Origin: Ignavibacteriales bacterium
GTDB lineage: Bacteria > Bacteroidota > Ignavibacteria > UBA10030 > SZUA-254
Assembly: GCA_016218025.1 (NCBI GenBank)
Contig: JACRFD010000042.1
Location: 1 to 50,045, forward strand
DNA: 50,045 bases
Direction: 5' to 3'
Part shown: positions 33,615 to 41,564 of the stretch, in pieces
How the letters are laid out: each line of letters starts with the position of its first letter
Numbering within the stretch: the stretch's first letter is position 1
Notes under the pieces: model-generated
The model's input: the letters and a program-made list of their open reading frames with translations, nothing else
Database searches by the model: none
What the model was told of the DNA's origin: nothing
Program-made: the position numbers and the translations under genes

Positions 33615-34163
33615 ATGAACAAAAGTTCAGTAATTCAAACAGGTATTTTAAATCAACAGAAAGCGATAACTCAGGCGCTCTGGATAACGGGGTTTGCCTT
33701 GCTTACCGCTGTTGGCGCGCAGTTCGAGATTCAGCATCAGCCGGTTCCGTACACGTTGCAAACATTATTTGTCTTGCTTGCGGGTGCAGTTCTTGGAAAA
33801 CGCAATGGCGGAATCAGTCAAGTTGCCTATTTGCTGGCAGGTGTAATTGGAGTTCCTGTGTTTGCGGGTTTCGGTTTTGGTTTAGTAAAAATCATCGGAC
33901 CAACCGGCGGTTATCTGTTAAGCTTCCCGATTGCGGCATTTGTTGTGGGTTATCTGCTAGAGCAGCGGAAGAGTTTTATCTGGACTTTAATTTCAATGTT
34001 CATCGGATTGTTTATAATCTTTAGTTTGGGAACCCTGCATCTTAATCTTATTTACTTCCACAATTGGAGTGATTCAATTGCAGGAGGATTTTTTATATTT
34101 TCGTGGTGGGATGGTATCAAATTATTCGCCGCCGCAAGTATTGCTTATCGGTTGAGGAAATAA
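33615..34163 (+). CDS. bioY: BioY biotin transporter S component
   Basis: 182 residues with about six membrane helices. The central [20 protein letters not shown] and [20 protein letters not shown] motifs are diagnostic of BioY. It captures biotin at the inner membrane, alone or with the ECF energy-coupling module (EcfA/EcfT), which is not in this window. The ATG lies 3 bp after the hydrolase stop. Length is normal. Just downstream lies the REP/RAYT repeat region. No biotin operator or BirA box was recognised upstream. Confidence 0.93.
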   Translation: MNKSSVIQTGILNQQKAITQALWITGFALLTAVGAQFEIQHQPVPYTLQTLFVLLAGAVLGKRNGGISQVAYLLAGVIGVPVFAGFGFGLVKIIGPTGGYLLSFPIAAFVVGYLLEQRKSFIWTLISMFIGLFIIFSLGTLHLNLIYFHNWSDSIAGGFFIFSWWDGIKLFAAASIAYRLRK

Positions 34164-34220
34164 ATATTTGTTATGTGCGACTCACATTCATATCAGTTTC
34201 GTGGTCGGATGTGAGCCGCA

Positions 34221-34254
34221 CCTTCCCGAAACTTTTGAAGTTTCGGGAAGTTCC
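34221..34254. repeat. REP palindrome, copy 1
   Basis: Arms CTTCCCGAAAC and GTTTCGGGAAG type, with TTCC on the right; the loop region is TTTTGAA. Upstream of the RAYT gene. Confidence 0.85.
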
Positions 34255-34338
34255 CTGTCGAATGGAATGTATTTTTACAGATTATCTTCTGGTAGTTTTG
34301 TTGAAACGAAAAAACTTTTATTGATACGTTGATGAATA

Positions 34339-34372
34339 CCTTCCCGAAACTTTTGGAGTTTCGGGAAGTTCC
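34339..34372. repeat. REP palindrome, copy 2
   Basis: Same arms as copy 1 (TTCCCGAAAC, TTTCGGGAAGTTCC); the loop differs by one base (TTTTGGA). It ends 22 bp before the RAYT start codon. Confidence 0.85.
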
Positions 34373-34394
34373 AAGGAGCGGAAAAAGGAAATGT

Positions 34395-35042
34395 ATGCCA
34401 TACCGTAAAGACAAATTTGGAATCGGCGAATGTTATCACGTTTTTAATCGCGGTGCAAACAAGCAAAGTATTTTTTACTCTGCGGAGAATTATAATTACA
34501 TCACAAAATTACTGATGCAGCATTCTCAGAAACATCATATCGGGATAATTTGTTATTGTTGGATGCCAAACCATTATCATTTACTGTTACGACAAGAGGC
34601 AACAGCATCAATTTCTGTTTTTATGAAGAGCATGTTTACTGCATATACTTTAGCGTTGAACCTGCAACAAGGTCGGAGTGGGACTCTTTTCGAAGGACGT
34701 TTTAAACACATATTGATTGATAAACAAAGATATCTATCACAACTAATTCAGTATATTCATCTGAATCCTGTTGTTGCGGGGCTTGTTCGGAAACCGGAAG
34801 GATGGAAATATTCAGATTATTCTTATTGGATTGATAATTTTCCCGAAAGCATATTAAACCTTCCCGAAAGTTTCAAACTTTCGGGAAGTTCTATCAATCT
34901 TAATGAATGGCACCATCGTCGTATACAATTTTACAAGAATGAATATGATCTTCTCGTAGCAAATGAGTACCAGAAATATATCGGAGAGTTTTGGAAAGAA
35001 AAAGTGGAAGATTTAAAATTTAGGAGATACCTTTTTGATTAA
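34395..35042 (+). CDS. REP-associated tyrosine transposase (RAYT, Y1_Tnp)
   Basis: 215 residues from ATG 34395; AAGGA precedes it by 6 bases, whereas an upstream TTG would translate through a REP. A single HUH/Y1 transposase domain related to IS200/IS605 TnpA. YHVFNRGANKQSIF opens the fold, MPNHYHLLLR is the HUH-type metal site, and the catalytic tyrosine is likely the one in IQYIHLNPV or nearby. RSGTLFEGRFKHILIDKQRY is typical of RAYTs. RAYTs are domesticated single-copy enzymes that spread REP palindromes, and this gene is flanked by REPs on both sides. REP copy 3 lies inside its 3' coding part, giving NLPESFKLSGSS. Confidence 0.92.
   Translation: MPYRKDKFGIGECYHVFNRGANKQSIFYSAENYNYITKLLMQHSQKHHIGIICYCWMPNHYHLLLRQEATASISVFMKSMFTAYTLALNLQQGRSGTLFEGRFKHILIDKQRYLSQLIQYIHLNPVVAGLVRKPEGWKYSDYSYWIDNFPESILNLPESFKLSGSSINLNEWHHRRIQFYKNEYDLLVANEYQKYIGEFWKEKVEDLKFRRYLFD
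34859..34891. repeat. REP palindrome, copy 3, inside the RAYT coding region
   Basis: CCTTCCCGAAAG and CTTTCGGGAAGTTC arms, with compensating G/C changes at the stem top relative to the other copies. A half-copy (TTCCCGAAAG) sits 20 bp upstream. It is translated in frame without a stop. Confidence 0.8.
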
Positions 35043-35048
35043 TTAATA

Positions 35049-35082
35049 CCTTCCCGAAACTTTAAAAGTTTCGGGAAGTTCC
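35049..35082. repeat. REP palindrome, copy 4
   Basis: Lies directly after the RAYT stop. Arms TTCCCGAAAC and GTTTCGGGAAGTTCC; the loop is TTTAAAA. Confidence 0.85.
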
Positions 35083-35087
35083 AAGTT

Positions 35088-35105
35088 GAAGTTTCGGGAA
35101 GTTCC
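35088..35105. repeat. REP half-copy 5
   Basis: GAAGTTTCGGGAAGTTCC, the right half of the REP only. It touches the 3' end of the minus-strand exonuclease gene (stop at 35107). Confidence 0.75.
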
Positions 35106-35106
35106 A

Positions 35107-35958
35107 CTATACCATCCGCAAATCCAATATCCTATCTATCCTAAAATTTCTCTCAGCATCAGTGCTGTGACAATGGGCTATCAAATATGTAGCCCGGTTT
35201 TTCCCAACCTGATCTGTAAAACATTCTTTCGGTGTAACAACTCTATCTGTGATTTCAGCATTCAAAGGAGAAAGATATTTTATCCATAGTTTTTGTCTGG
35301 CTGATAATGCATCGTTCACAATAGATAATCTGCGGTTATTTAATACTTGTGCAAGATCTCGCCGATGTAAATCCGAAACCTTACCGCAATCGTGTGCCTT
35401 CAGGATAGTTGTAAAAATTGTGAAGAGTTGCGCTGTAGTGGTTGCATCTTCCAAAGCCCTGTGTTTAACCGGAAAAGAAATGCCAGCGATTCGTGCCACG
35501 TTTTCTTGTTTGTATGTTTGAAGTCCTGGCAGAAGCTGGCGAGCCAGTGCCAAAGCATCTACCACGATATTTGAAATCTTTGGAAATCCAATCAATCTAA
35601 ATTCCGAAGTAAAAAAGGAAAGATCAAAAGGGGCGTTGTAAGCAACGAGAATTGAATTATGCATCATCGTCCAAAGTTTTTCTGCAATATCGGAAAATAA
35701 TGGAGCGTCGATTAACATTTGAGGCGAAATTCCGTTTACTGCATATGCGCCCGCAGAAATTGGCTGCTGAGGGTCAATGAGAGTTCCATAAGTTTCAATT
35801 ATCGCGCCGCCTCGAAGCTTGACTGCTCCGATTTCACAAACTCTATCGCCGCGATCAGCAGAAAGTCCGGTTGTTTCTACATCTATTACTAAATAATCGG
35901 CTTCATCTATGTGTTGAGAATTATATTTTGTATGATGGTTCACATTCATTCTTTTCAA
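35107..35958 (-). CDS. DnaQ-like 3'-5' exonuclease (polymerase III epsilon type)
   Basis: 283 residues. An exonuclease domain of the DEDDh type fills residues ~20-185: ExoI YLVIDVETTGLSADRG (D and E ligands), ExoII VAYNAPFDLSFFTSEF, ExoIII VKHRALEDATTTAQLF with the H and D. The C-terminal ~90 residues (ALSARQKLWIKYLSPL) are not part of the domain and resemble the tail found after DnaQ-like domains in UvrC-associated or stand-alone epsilon proteins. It proofreads or trims DNA or RNA. The stop codon is next to a half REP. It is the last gene of a minus-strand block that also contains another exonuclease. Confidence 0.88.
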   Translation of the reverse strand: MKRMNVNHHTKYNSQHIDEADYLVIDVETTGLSADRGDRVCEIGAVKLRGGAIIETYGTLIDPQQPISAGAYAVNGISPQMLIDAPLFSDIAEKLWTMMHNSILVAYNAPFDLSFFTSEFRLIGFPKISNIVVDALALARQLLPGLQTYKQENVARIAGISFPVKHRALEDATTTAQLFTIFTTILKAHDCGKVSDLHRRDLAQVLNNRRLSIVNDALSARQKLWIKYLSPLNAEITDRVVTPKECFTDQVGKNRATYLIAHCHSTDAERNFRIDRILDLRMV

Positions 35959-35973
35959 ATAATAACAAATATT

Positions 35974-36537
35974 TTATATTTCGTCATATTTCACTGACAA
36001 AAATAATCTCTCCCATGTTTGTTTATTTTGCCATACTTCGATTACTGACTTATCCCACTCTTCGATCATTTCACCATTTAAAATATTGTTTACAAGTTTT
36101 CTGATTGGAGTTGAAAAAAGAACATTTATTTTCGGGGTAAACATAAATCCAGATACATTCGCTAACCTTTTTGTGGTTTTCATCCACAACTCTAAATCCT
36201 CTAGATAAGATGTATCATCAGCAGATTTTAATTGTTTTTTAATAAACGATAAACCTTTTGTTGTTATGACTATGTTCTCAGGAACTAATACAAAATAAAT
36301 CCAATAATCCCTTTCAAAGAACAATTTATCGATCGCTCTAATTCCATTAATTGCTATCCATTTATCCGCACGTTGCATCGTCTTGACTTCTATTTTTCTA
36401 ACTTTGCCATTTTTATAGACGGATAAGCCGTTGAATCCGGATCTCCTATTTACTAATTCAATTTTTGCACCCTTGAATGTTTCTAAAGAACAGACAAGTC
36501 CGGTACCTATTTTTTCGATTGAGCTTGAATAATCCAT
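35974..36537 (-). CDS. PD-(D/E)XK-like putative nuclease of unknown role
   Basis: 187 residues; the family is not named with confidence. The centre GFNGLSVYKNGKVRKIEVKT has the spacing of a PD-(D/E)XK endonuclease core, with E-V-K as the catalytic half; the expected first acidic residue is replaced or shifted (N in GFNG). Such folds occur in restriction-like and DUF3883-type proteins. The remainder (YWIYFVLVPENIVITTKG, LELWMKTTKRLANVSGFMF) is alpha/beta without further motifs. It overlaps the upstream zinc-ribbon gene by 31 bp, so the two are co-expressed. A nuclease activity is inferred from one motif. Confidence 0.65.
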   Translation of the reverse strand: MDYSSSIEKIGTGLVCSLETFKGAKIELVNRRSGFNGLSVYKNGKVRKIEVKTMQRADKWIAINGIRAIDKLFFERDYWIYFVLVPENIVITTKGLSFIKKQLKSADDTSYLEDLELWMKTTKRLANVSGFMFTPKINVLFSTPIRKLVNNILNGEMIEEWDKSVIEVWQNKQTWERLFLSVKYDEI

Positions 36538-36755
36538 TTTGGTGGTTTTCTTTTCAGATATAGTTCTTTATAAGTATAAAAATCGATGATAGCGTAATCT
36601 TCGCTACAATTTTCACAATGGAAGTAAACTGTAGACCTATAACCATAGTATTCGTCATGATCTACGATAATAGATTCCCAGTAATCAAGTGGACACTGAC
36701 ATTTTTTATATTTTCTAGACCATTGGTCACCTCTATTTTCAGTCTTTTTTCTCAT
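36507..36755 (-). CDS. Small zinc-ribbon-like protein upstream of the PD-(D/E)XK gene
   Basis: 82 residues, not recognised. Two cysteine pairs, C-x-C in KKCQCPLDYW and C-x2-C in FHCENCSEDY, could bind one zinc ion. The stretch between them is rich in aromatic and acidic residues (IIVDHDEYYGYRSTVYF). Basic ends (MRKKTENRGDQWSRKYKK and LKRKPPKW) suit nucleic-acid binding. It starts 3 bp downstream of the PolB-type exonuclease stop and overlaps the next gene by 31 bp, forming a tight gene pair. The function is unknown. Confidence 0.62.
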   Translation of the reverse strand: MRKKTENRGDQWSRKYKKCQCPLDYWESIIVDHDEYYGYRSTVYFHCENCSEDYAIIDFYTYKELYLKRKPPKWIIQAQSKK

Positions 36756-36758
36756 GCT

Positions 36759-37433
36759 TCAGTTTTTCACATTCAAAAATTCGTTCCAACGTTTAAAAAG
36801 TTCAGCAGTTGCAATTACATCACCGATGCAATATTCAGCTATTCTCCTGAAGTTTCCTGCTCTGTAAAGGGGACCTAAATCCAATCCTGTTAATCCTTCG
36901 CTTTTTGGACTCTTAATACCGAAAGATTTGCAGTAAAAATCGAGATTGAATTTTCTCACAACTCCATAAAAAGTGAGTTGCTCAAGCAGATCACAATGTT
37001 CAGATGCATCGTAACGGTACGGCATTATGTTGCGTGACGGTTTTACTCCATTTATTGCCGAACGAAGCATGACAAACGGATTATCAAAACCTCTGCCGTT
37101 GAATGTAATATACCGATCGTAGCGCTGTATCGTAATCCAAAAATTCTTCAAGATATCTTTTTCATCACCCGAAACAAATTCAATTTTATTGTCCTCAGAG
37201 CTAAAAGTTTCTTTTACATCAGATTGGTAAAAAACTTTTCCGCTCATCGTGTCGGGATTTAACATACCGATTGCAATGATCTGTGCAGTTAAAGGGTAGA
37301 GGTTCAATTTTTGTAATTCAGCTTCTCGCTTCTCATCTGTGTCGGCAAATTTCAGCAGGTACTCCTTTTGAACATCATCGAAAGTTTCAAGAGGCAGAGC
37401 CAGCGTTTCTATATCGAAAATAACCGATGACAT
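36759..37433 (-). CDS. PolB-like predicted 3'-5' exonuclease
   Basis: 224 residues from ATG 37433; GGAGG lies about 10 bases upstream inside the end of recX, which supports this start over the Met six codons earlier. A ribonuclease H-like exonuclease of the DNA_pol_B_exo2 kind. Exo motif I is VIFDIETLALP, motif II is YITFNGRGFDNPFVMLRSA, and motif III is YCIGDVIATAELF. The family is related to the proofreading domain of family B polymerases and is often encoded beside recombination genes. The ATG overlaps the recX stop region, so it is translated with recX. It probably trims DNA ends in repair. Confidence 0.88.
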   Translation of the reverse strand: MSSVIFDIETLALPLETFDDVQKEYLLKFADTDEKREAELQKLNLYPLTAQIIAIGMLNPDTMSGKVFYQSDVKETFSSEDNKIEFVSGDEKDILKNFWITIQRYDRYITFNGRGFDNPFVMLRSAINGVKPSRNIMPYRYDASEHCDLLEQLTFYGVVRKFNLDFYCKSFGIKSPKSEGLTGLDLGPLYRAGNFRRIAEYCIGDVIATAELFKRWNEFLNVKN

Positions 37434-37434
37434 A

Positions 37435-38094
37435 TTAAATATCCTCCTCAATAATTTTTTGATTGAATGATTGATTTATTGCTTTTGAAATTATATACCA
37501 TGAAAAACCTTTTCTTTGAAGGGTTTGAGTTAGTCTTCTGACCTGTATATCTTTTTCTGTCTTTTTTCTTGAGGATTGATATTTTTTCAAATATTTTTTC
37601 GCTGCATTGAGTGCAAGTAATTCTTCTTCTTCAACATTTCCTTCACTCAATACTGAATCGATAATAATTTTTGATATTCCCTTTTGCAGTAACTTTTGTC
37701 TGAGTAGCCTTTTACCGGCAGATTTTGTTTTTTGAAGATCCCGAACTAAAGCTTTTGCAAAATTTGTATCGTTGATGAAATTTAGCTCAGTAAGATATTG
37801 AACAACTGAATCGATTACTTTCGGACTGAATTCGTAATCTTTTAGTTTAAATCGAATTTCATGCTCGCTTCTCATGCGTCGGCTCAAAAACCGTAATGCC
37901 TTATTTTTTGCGGCAGAAAATTCCTCTTCATTTGCCAGTTGTTCCATCAGTTTATCTGAAACAGAGTCACCTTTTCTTAGAGAAAATTTTCTTACAACAT
38001 CTTTATGCAGTCCTAAAGCAAATTCGCCATCCAGATAAACGTTTACACGATCAGGATGGCGTTTTTGTTGTTCAAGTTTTGATATAGTCATCAC
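37435..38094 (-). CDS. recX: RecX, regulator of RecA
   Basis: 219 residues, typical of RecX. Three repeated helical units are visible: ALRFLSRRMRSEHEIRFKLK, YLTELNFINDTNFAKALVRD and LLRQKLLQKGISKIIIDSVL, which are the RecX tandem three-helix motifs. The N-terminal VNVYLDGEFALGLHKDVV strand-rich segment is also typical. RecX binds RecA filaments and limits or disassembles them. It lies 18 bp downstream of recA, the usual order. The first two residues are both Met, so the exact start is off by at most one codon. Confidence 0.92.
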   Translation of the reverse strand: MMTISKLEQQKRHPDRVNVYLDGEFALGLHKDVVRKFSLRKGDSVSDKLMEQLANEEEFSAAKNKALRFLSRRMRSEHEIRFKLKDYEFSPKVIDSVVQYLTELNFINDTNFAKALVRDLQKTKSAGKRLLRQKLLQKGISKIIIDSVLSEGNVEEEELLALNAAKKYLKKYQSSRKKTEKDIQVRRLTQTLQRKGFSWYIISKAINQSFNQKIIEEDI

Positions 38095-38112
38095 ACTGAA
38101 CTACTATTTTTT

Positions 38113-39177
38113 TTATTTTGAAGCGGGTTTTTTCACCGCTTCAGGTTTAGGTGCTTTACCGGATGGTTCTTCTTCAATCAGCCCCAGTTTTTTCCTTACC
38201 TCAATATCTATTTGTTTTCCAAGTTTATCATTTTCTTGAAGATATTTTTTTACAGCGTCGCGGCCCTGCCCGATTCTTTCAGAACCGTATGAAAACCATG
38301 AGCCGCTTTTAGCAATGATATTGTGGTCAACTGCTGTATCGATGAGATCGCCCAACTTTGAGATACCTTCGTTGTAGAGTATGTCGAATTGAGCTTCTTT
38401 GAACGGTGGAGCTACTTTATTCTTAACAACTTTTACTTTTACTCTGTTTCCGATTACGTTCTGACCATCTTTAATTGCTTCAATACGCCGGACGTCGAGT
38501 CGGAGCGAAGCATAAAACTTTAATGCGTTTCCGCCTGTAGTTGTTTCAGGATTACCGAACATTATTCCGATCTTCTGACGGAGTTGGTTGGTAAACATAA
38601 CCGTTGTTTTCGATTTGCTAATTGCCGCAGTTAGTTTGCGGAGTGCTTGTGACATTAATCTAGCCTGAACACCCATAGTCGGGTCGCCCATCTCACCTTC
38701 GATTTCTGCCCGCGGAGTAAGCGCTGCTACCGAATCAATTACTATAACATCAAGAGCACCGCTGCGTACTAATGTTTCAACAATTTCAAGAGCTTGTTCG
38801 CCGTACTCAGGTTGTGAAAGCATTAAATTGTTTGTATCAACACCTAATTTTTTTGCATAGTTTAAATCGAGTGCATGTTCAGTGTCGATAAAAGCTGCTA
38901 TGCCGCCTTTTTTCTGAGCTTCAGCAAGCACATGAAGACAGATAGTTGTTTTTCCTGATGCTTCGGGTCCAAAAATTTCTATCACTCTTCCACGCGGTAT
39001 ACCTCCTATACCAACTGCTGCATCGAATGAGATAGAGCCGGTTGAGATAAAGTCGATTTTTGCTATCGGTCCTTCATCAAGTTTCATGATGGCGCCTTTG
39101 CCGTGCTGTTTTTCAATTTGCTCAACTGCAATTTTCAATGCCTGAAGTCGAGCTTCTTTATTATTTTCTTCTGCCAT
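38113..39177 (-). CDS. recA: RecA recombinase
   Basis: 354 residues. Walker A is [13 protein letters not shown] (near residue 70), Walker B is [13 protein letters not shown], loop L1 lies around [20 protein letters not shown], and loop L2 covers [23 protein letters not shown]-like and C-terminal segments follow, with a Lys/Pro-rich tail ([20 protein letters not shown]). RecA polymerises on single-stranded DNA, drives strand exchange and triggers LexA self-cleavage. No LexA box was recognised in the 45 bp upstream. A lone receiver protein precedes it and recX follows, in the widespread cinA-thpR-recA-recX neighbourhood. Confidence 0.98.
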   Translation of the reverse strand: MAEENNKEARLQALKIAVEQIEKQHGKGAIMKLDEGPIAKIDFISTGSISFDAAVGIGGIPRGRVIEIFGPEASGKTTICLHVLAEAQKKGGIAAFIDTEHALDLNYAKKLGVDTNNLMLSQPEYGEQALEIVETLVRSGALDVIVIDSVAALTPRAEIEGEMGDPTMGVQARLMSQALRKLTAAISKSKTTVMFTNQLRQKIGIMFGNPETTTGGNALKFYASLRLDVRRIEAIKDGQNVIGNRVKVKVVKNKVAPPFKEAQFDILYNEGISKLGDLIDTAVDHNIIAKSGSWFSYGSERIGQGRDAVKKYLQENDKLGKQIDIEVRKKLGLIEEEPSGKAPKPEAVKKPASK

Positions 39178-39221
39178 AATTTATCCTTTCTTTTAATCAA
39201 ATTTAAATGCCAATCATAAAA

Positions 39222-39626
39222 TTATAATGATGGATGCAGTCTTGTAAGTAAATCTATCACAATCGATTTAATATGATCAGAATCGAACGGCTTTTCAATA
39301 TATCCATCGGCGCCAAGTTCTTTAGCAGTTTTTTTTGCGTCAAAATCATCTATCGATGACATAAAAACGTATGGGATATCTTTTAGTTTCGGATTATCTT
39401 TCACTTTGATAAAAAGATCGAAACCGTTCATCACTGGCATTCGGACATCGCTCATTATAAGGTCGGGTTTTTGTCGCTGAAGTTTTTTTAATGCTTCTTC
39501 GCCACCGTCTGCAGTGAGAATCTTGAATTGCTCACCTTTCATCGATAGTCGAATGGCTTCGAGCCACATAGATTCATCATCAACGAATAATACAGTTTTA
39601 AGTTCTTGTTTTGAAGTTTTTCTCAT
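39222..39626 (-). CDS. Single-domain response regulator (receiver only)
   Basis: 134 residues. The receiver fold has the acidic pair Asp16-Asp17 (VLFVDDESM), the phospho-acceptor Asp60 in IMSDVRMPVMNG, the switch serine in FMSSIDD and the conserved Lys in YIEKPF. There is no output domain, so it acts as a CheY-like relay or is a phosphate sink. It lies between thpR (15 bp upstream) and recA, with no histidine kinase nearby, which is uncommon in the cinA-recA neighbourhood. It ends with a hydrophobic helix (IKSIVIDLLTRL). Confidence 0.92.
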   Translation of the reverse strand: MRKTSKQELKTVLFVDDESMWLEAIRLSMKGEQFKILTADGGEEALKKLQRQKPDLIMSDVRMPVMNGFDLFIKVKDNPKLKDIPYVFMSSIDDFDAKKTAKELGADGYIEKPFDSDHIKSIVIDLLTRLHPSL

Positions 39627-39641
39627 TTGCTCGTTCTATTT

Positions 39642-40211
39642 TTAAGTTTTGGATAATTGAATACTCTTGAGGACCGAGTATTCGGATCCCTTTGAATTCA
39701 GAATGCTTTTCATAATAAGTACCTCTTCAATAAATGCTTTCTGTGGTTCAAAGTTAAGATTTTCCAGCATCGGAAGCAAATTGTTCAGATTAAATTCTGA
39801 TTTGACTCTGCCAAGCGTAATATGCGGGTGAAATGCACGATTTTCAATTTCAAAACCGTCGGCAACAAGATTTTTATCCAAGGCGACTTTGATTTTCTTG
39901 ATAATTCCATCAGGATTTATACACCCAATCCAGATTACACGCGGATTGTTTCTATTCGGGAAAACGCCAATTCCGTCGTAAATTATTTCGGCTGGTGGAT
40001 ATTGTTTAGTAGTATTTGTAATTTTATCGATAATAGAGTCGAGCCGCGAGTTTTCTATGTCGCCAAGAAATTTAATGGTTGCGTGAAATTTATCTTTATG
40101 TTCCCATTTAACGTCGGCACCGGCGCTTCGCAATTTATTCTGAATTATTTCAATGTCATTTTTTATTTCTGCAGGGGTGTCGAATGCGATGAATGTTCGA
40201 GTGTTGTTCAT
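39642..40211 (-). CDS. thpR: RNA 2',3'-cyclic phosphodiesterase (ThpR/LigT)
   Basis: 189 residues, a 2H phosphoesterase. The two HxTx motifs are HATIKFLGD (near residue 44) and HITLGRVKS (near residue 128), each providing a catalytic histidine and threonine. This family (previously '2'-5' RNA ligase') opens 2',3'-cyclic phosphates and can ligate tRNA halves in vitro. It starts 3 bp after the cinA stop, so it is in the same operon; the cinA-thpR-recA order is common in many bacteria. The start MNNTRTFIAFDTPAEIKND is canonical. Confidence 0.93.
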   Translation of the reverse strand: MNNTRTFIAFDTPAEIKNDIEIIQNKLRSAGADVKWEHKDKFHATIKFLGDIENSRLDSIIDKITNTTKQYPPAEIIYDGIGVFPNRNNPRVIWIGCINPDGIIKKIKVALDKNLVADGFEIENRAFHPHITLGRVKSEFNLNNLLPMLENLNFEPQKAFIEEVLIMKSILNSKGSEYSVLKSIQLSKT

Positions 40212-40214
40212 GAA

Positions 40215-41456
40215 TTATTGTATCTTCAATATTTTTCTTCTAACTAAGTCCATTGCCGCTTGTGATGCGCGTTCTTTTATGCGGATTCTTCCGTCGCCAA
40301 AATTAAATTTCATACCAAATGTTGAATCTTTATCACTATATCCTATCCATACTAACCCTATAGGTTTTTCAGAAGTTCCGCCTGCTGGTCCGGCTATACC
40401 GGTTGTTGAAACTCCAATATCAGTTCCTGACATCTCGCGAATTCCAAGAGCCATTGCTTCGGCAACTTCTTTGCTGACAGCGCCAACTGTTGTAAATAAT
40501 TCTTTTGGGACGTTGAGTAAATCGATTTTGGATTTATTGCTGTATGTTACTACTGCCCGTTCTAAATAATTTGAACTTCCGGGAACATTTGTCATCTTAT
40601 TGACAATCAATCCTCCTGTGCACGATTCTGCAATTGCTATCTTGAGATTATGCTGAAGTAATAATTTGCCGAGAGCTTCTTCCAATAATTCTTCGTCAAT
40701 GCCGTAAATATATTTTTCTGCTTTTTCTCTGATATCGGATTCTATTTTTTGAATCTGCGCAGTGCAATAATCAGAATCATTTCCTGTTACAGTGATTCTC
40801 AATCTAACACCGGTGGGTGATGGTAAGAACGCTAATTTCGCACCTTGCAAAAGTTTACTTAAATCTCCGAGACGTTGAGCCAGTTCAGATTCGGGTATTC
40901 CTGTTGTCATCAATGTGCGATGAAGGATGAAATTCTTTTGAGATAATTTTCTAAAATATGGAATGACGAAATCGGTTATCATGCTTTCCATTTCGTAAGG
41001 CACGCCGGGCATTACAATAACATATTTCCCATCCTTATTAAAAAACTCGCCGGGGGCTGTGCCGGATTTATTCGGCATAACGATAGCACCGTCCGGGATA
41101 TAGGTCTGATTCTCTGCTGCTTCAGACCATGAGCGGTTGCGTTGATTCAAAAATTCTAAAACATATTTTCTTGCTTCTTCTGATGGAACTAAAGACGTTT
41201 GAAAAAATTTGCAAATAGCGCTTCGCGTTACATCGTCATGAGTGGGACCAAGTCCGCCTGTAATGAATAAAATCTCATGTTTTGAATATTCCGATTGAAG
41301 AACATTTAAAATTTTGTCTTCAGTATCTCCGGTTACAATTATTTTAGATATCTCGATTCCTATCGGGCTTACTTTTTGCGCGATGAATGATGCGTTTGTG
41401 TTTACAACCTGACCGATCAGTATCTCATCACCGATAGAAATTATTGCAGCGTTCAT
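40215..41456 (-). CDS. cinA: CinA-like protein (MoCF-like domain plus nicotinamide-nucleotide amidase)
   Basis: 413 residues from ATG 41456 (MNAAIISIGDEILIGQVVNT), the canonical family start; an ATG seven codons earlier sits at the edge of a GC-rich palindrome. The N-terminal MoCF-like domain (ITGGLGPTHDDVTRSAI) has ADP-ribose pyrophosphatase activity in characterised members. The C-terminal CinA domain (IAIAESCTGGLIVNKMTNVP with GVSTTGIAGPAGGTSEKPIG) has nicotinamide mononucleotide deamidase activity. The protein belongs to pyridine-nucleotide salvage and was named for its competence/damage-inducible linkage to recA. thpR follows 3 bp later. Confidence 0.94.
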   Translation of the reverse strand: MNAAIISIGDEILIGQVVNTNASFIAQKVSPIGIEISKIIVTGDTEDKILNVLQSEYSKHEILFITGGLGPTHDDVTRSAICKFFQTSLVPSEEARKYVLEFLNQRNRSWSEAAENQTYIPDGAIVMPNKSGTAPGEFFNKDGKYVIVMPGVPYEMESMITDFVIPYFRKLSQKNFILHRTLMTTGIPESELAQRLGDLSKLLQGAKLAFLPSPTGVRLRITVTGNDSDYCTAQIQKIESDIREKAEKYIYGIDEELLEEALGKLLLQHNLKIAIAESCTGGLIVNKMTNVPGSSNYLERAVVTYSNKSKIDLLNVPKELFTTVGAVSKEVAEAMALGIREMSGTDIGVSTTGIAGPAGGTSEKPIGLVWIGYSDKDSTFGMKFNFGDGRIRIKERASQAAMDLVRRKILKIQ

Positions 41457-41478
41457 AAAATTAAAAATTTCCGCCATA

Positions 41479-41522
41479 GGCGCCCGCCTGCCGGACGGGC
41501 AGGGATGCGCCTTCGGCGCAAA
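41479..41522. repeat. GC-rich double palindrome upstream of cinA
   Basis: GCCCGCCTGCC and the nearby GGACGGGCAGG form one stem, and TGCGCC-TTC-GGCGCA (about 41506-41520) forms a second. The block is strikingly GC-rich for this AT-rich region and is followed by A-rich sequence. It touches the upstream alternative start of cinA. It looks like a dispersed repeat and may also terminate or attenuate transcription on the minus strand. Confidence 0.65.
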
Positions 41523-41564
41523 AAAATAAAAAATAAAATATTATAACTTTTGGTATCATGTTAT

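Larger units (their letters stand above)
34164..34394. other. Gap between bioY and the RAYT: hairpin plus two REPs
   Basis: Holds an inverted repeat (GTGCGACTCACAT 34175-34187 against ATGTGAGCCGCAC 34209-34221, one mismatch) and REP copies 1 and 2. It may act as the bioY terminator. AAGGA at about 34385-34389 is the ribosome binding site for the transposase. Confidence 0.65.

Noticed and set aside
34329..34394. TTG/ATG starts upstream of the RAYT inside REP copy 2
   Set aside because: They would translate through the REP; ATG 34395 has a good ribosome binding site and matches the family start.
34221..35105. The regular palindromes here as a CRISPR array
   Set aside because: The copies are not evenly spaced, have no uniform spacers, and flank a RAYT gene, so they are REPs.
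39822..40569. + strand ORFs across thpR and cinA
   Set aside because: Antisense shadows of strongly supported minus-strand genes.
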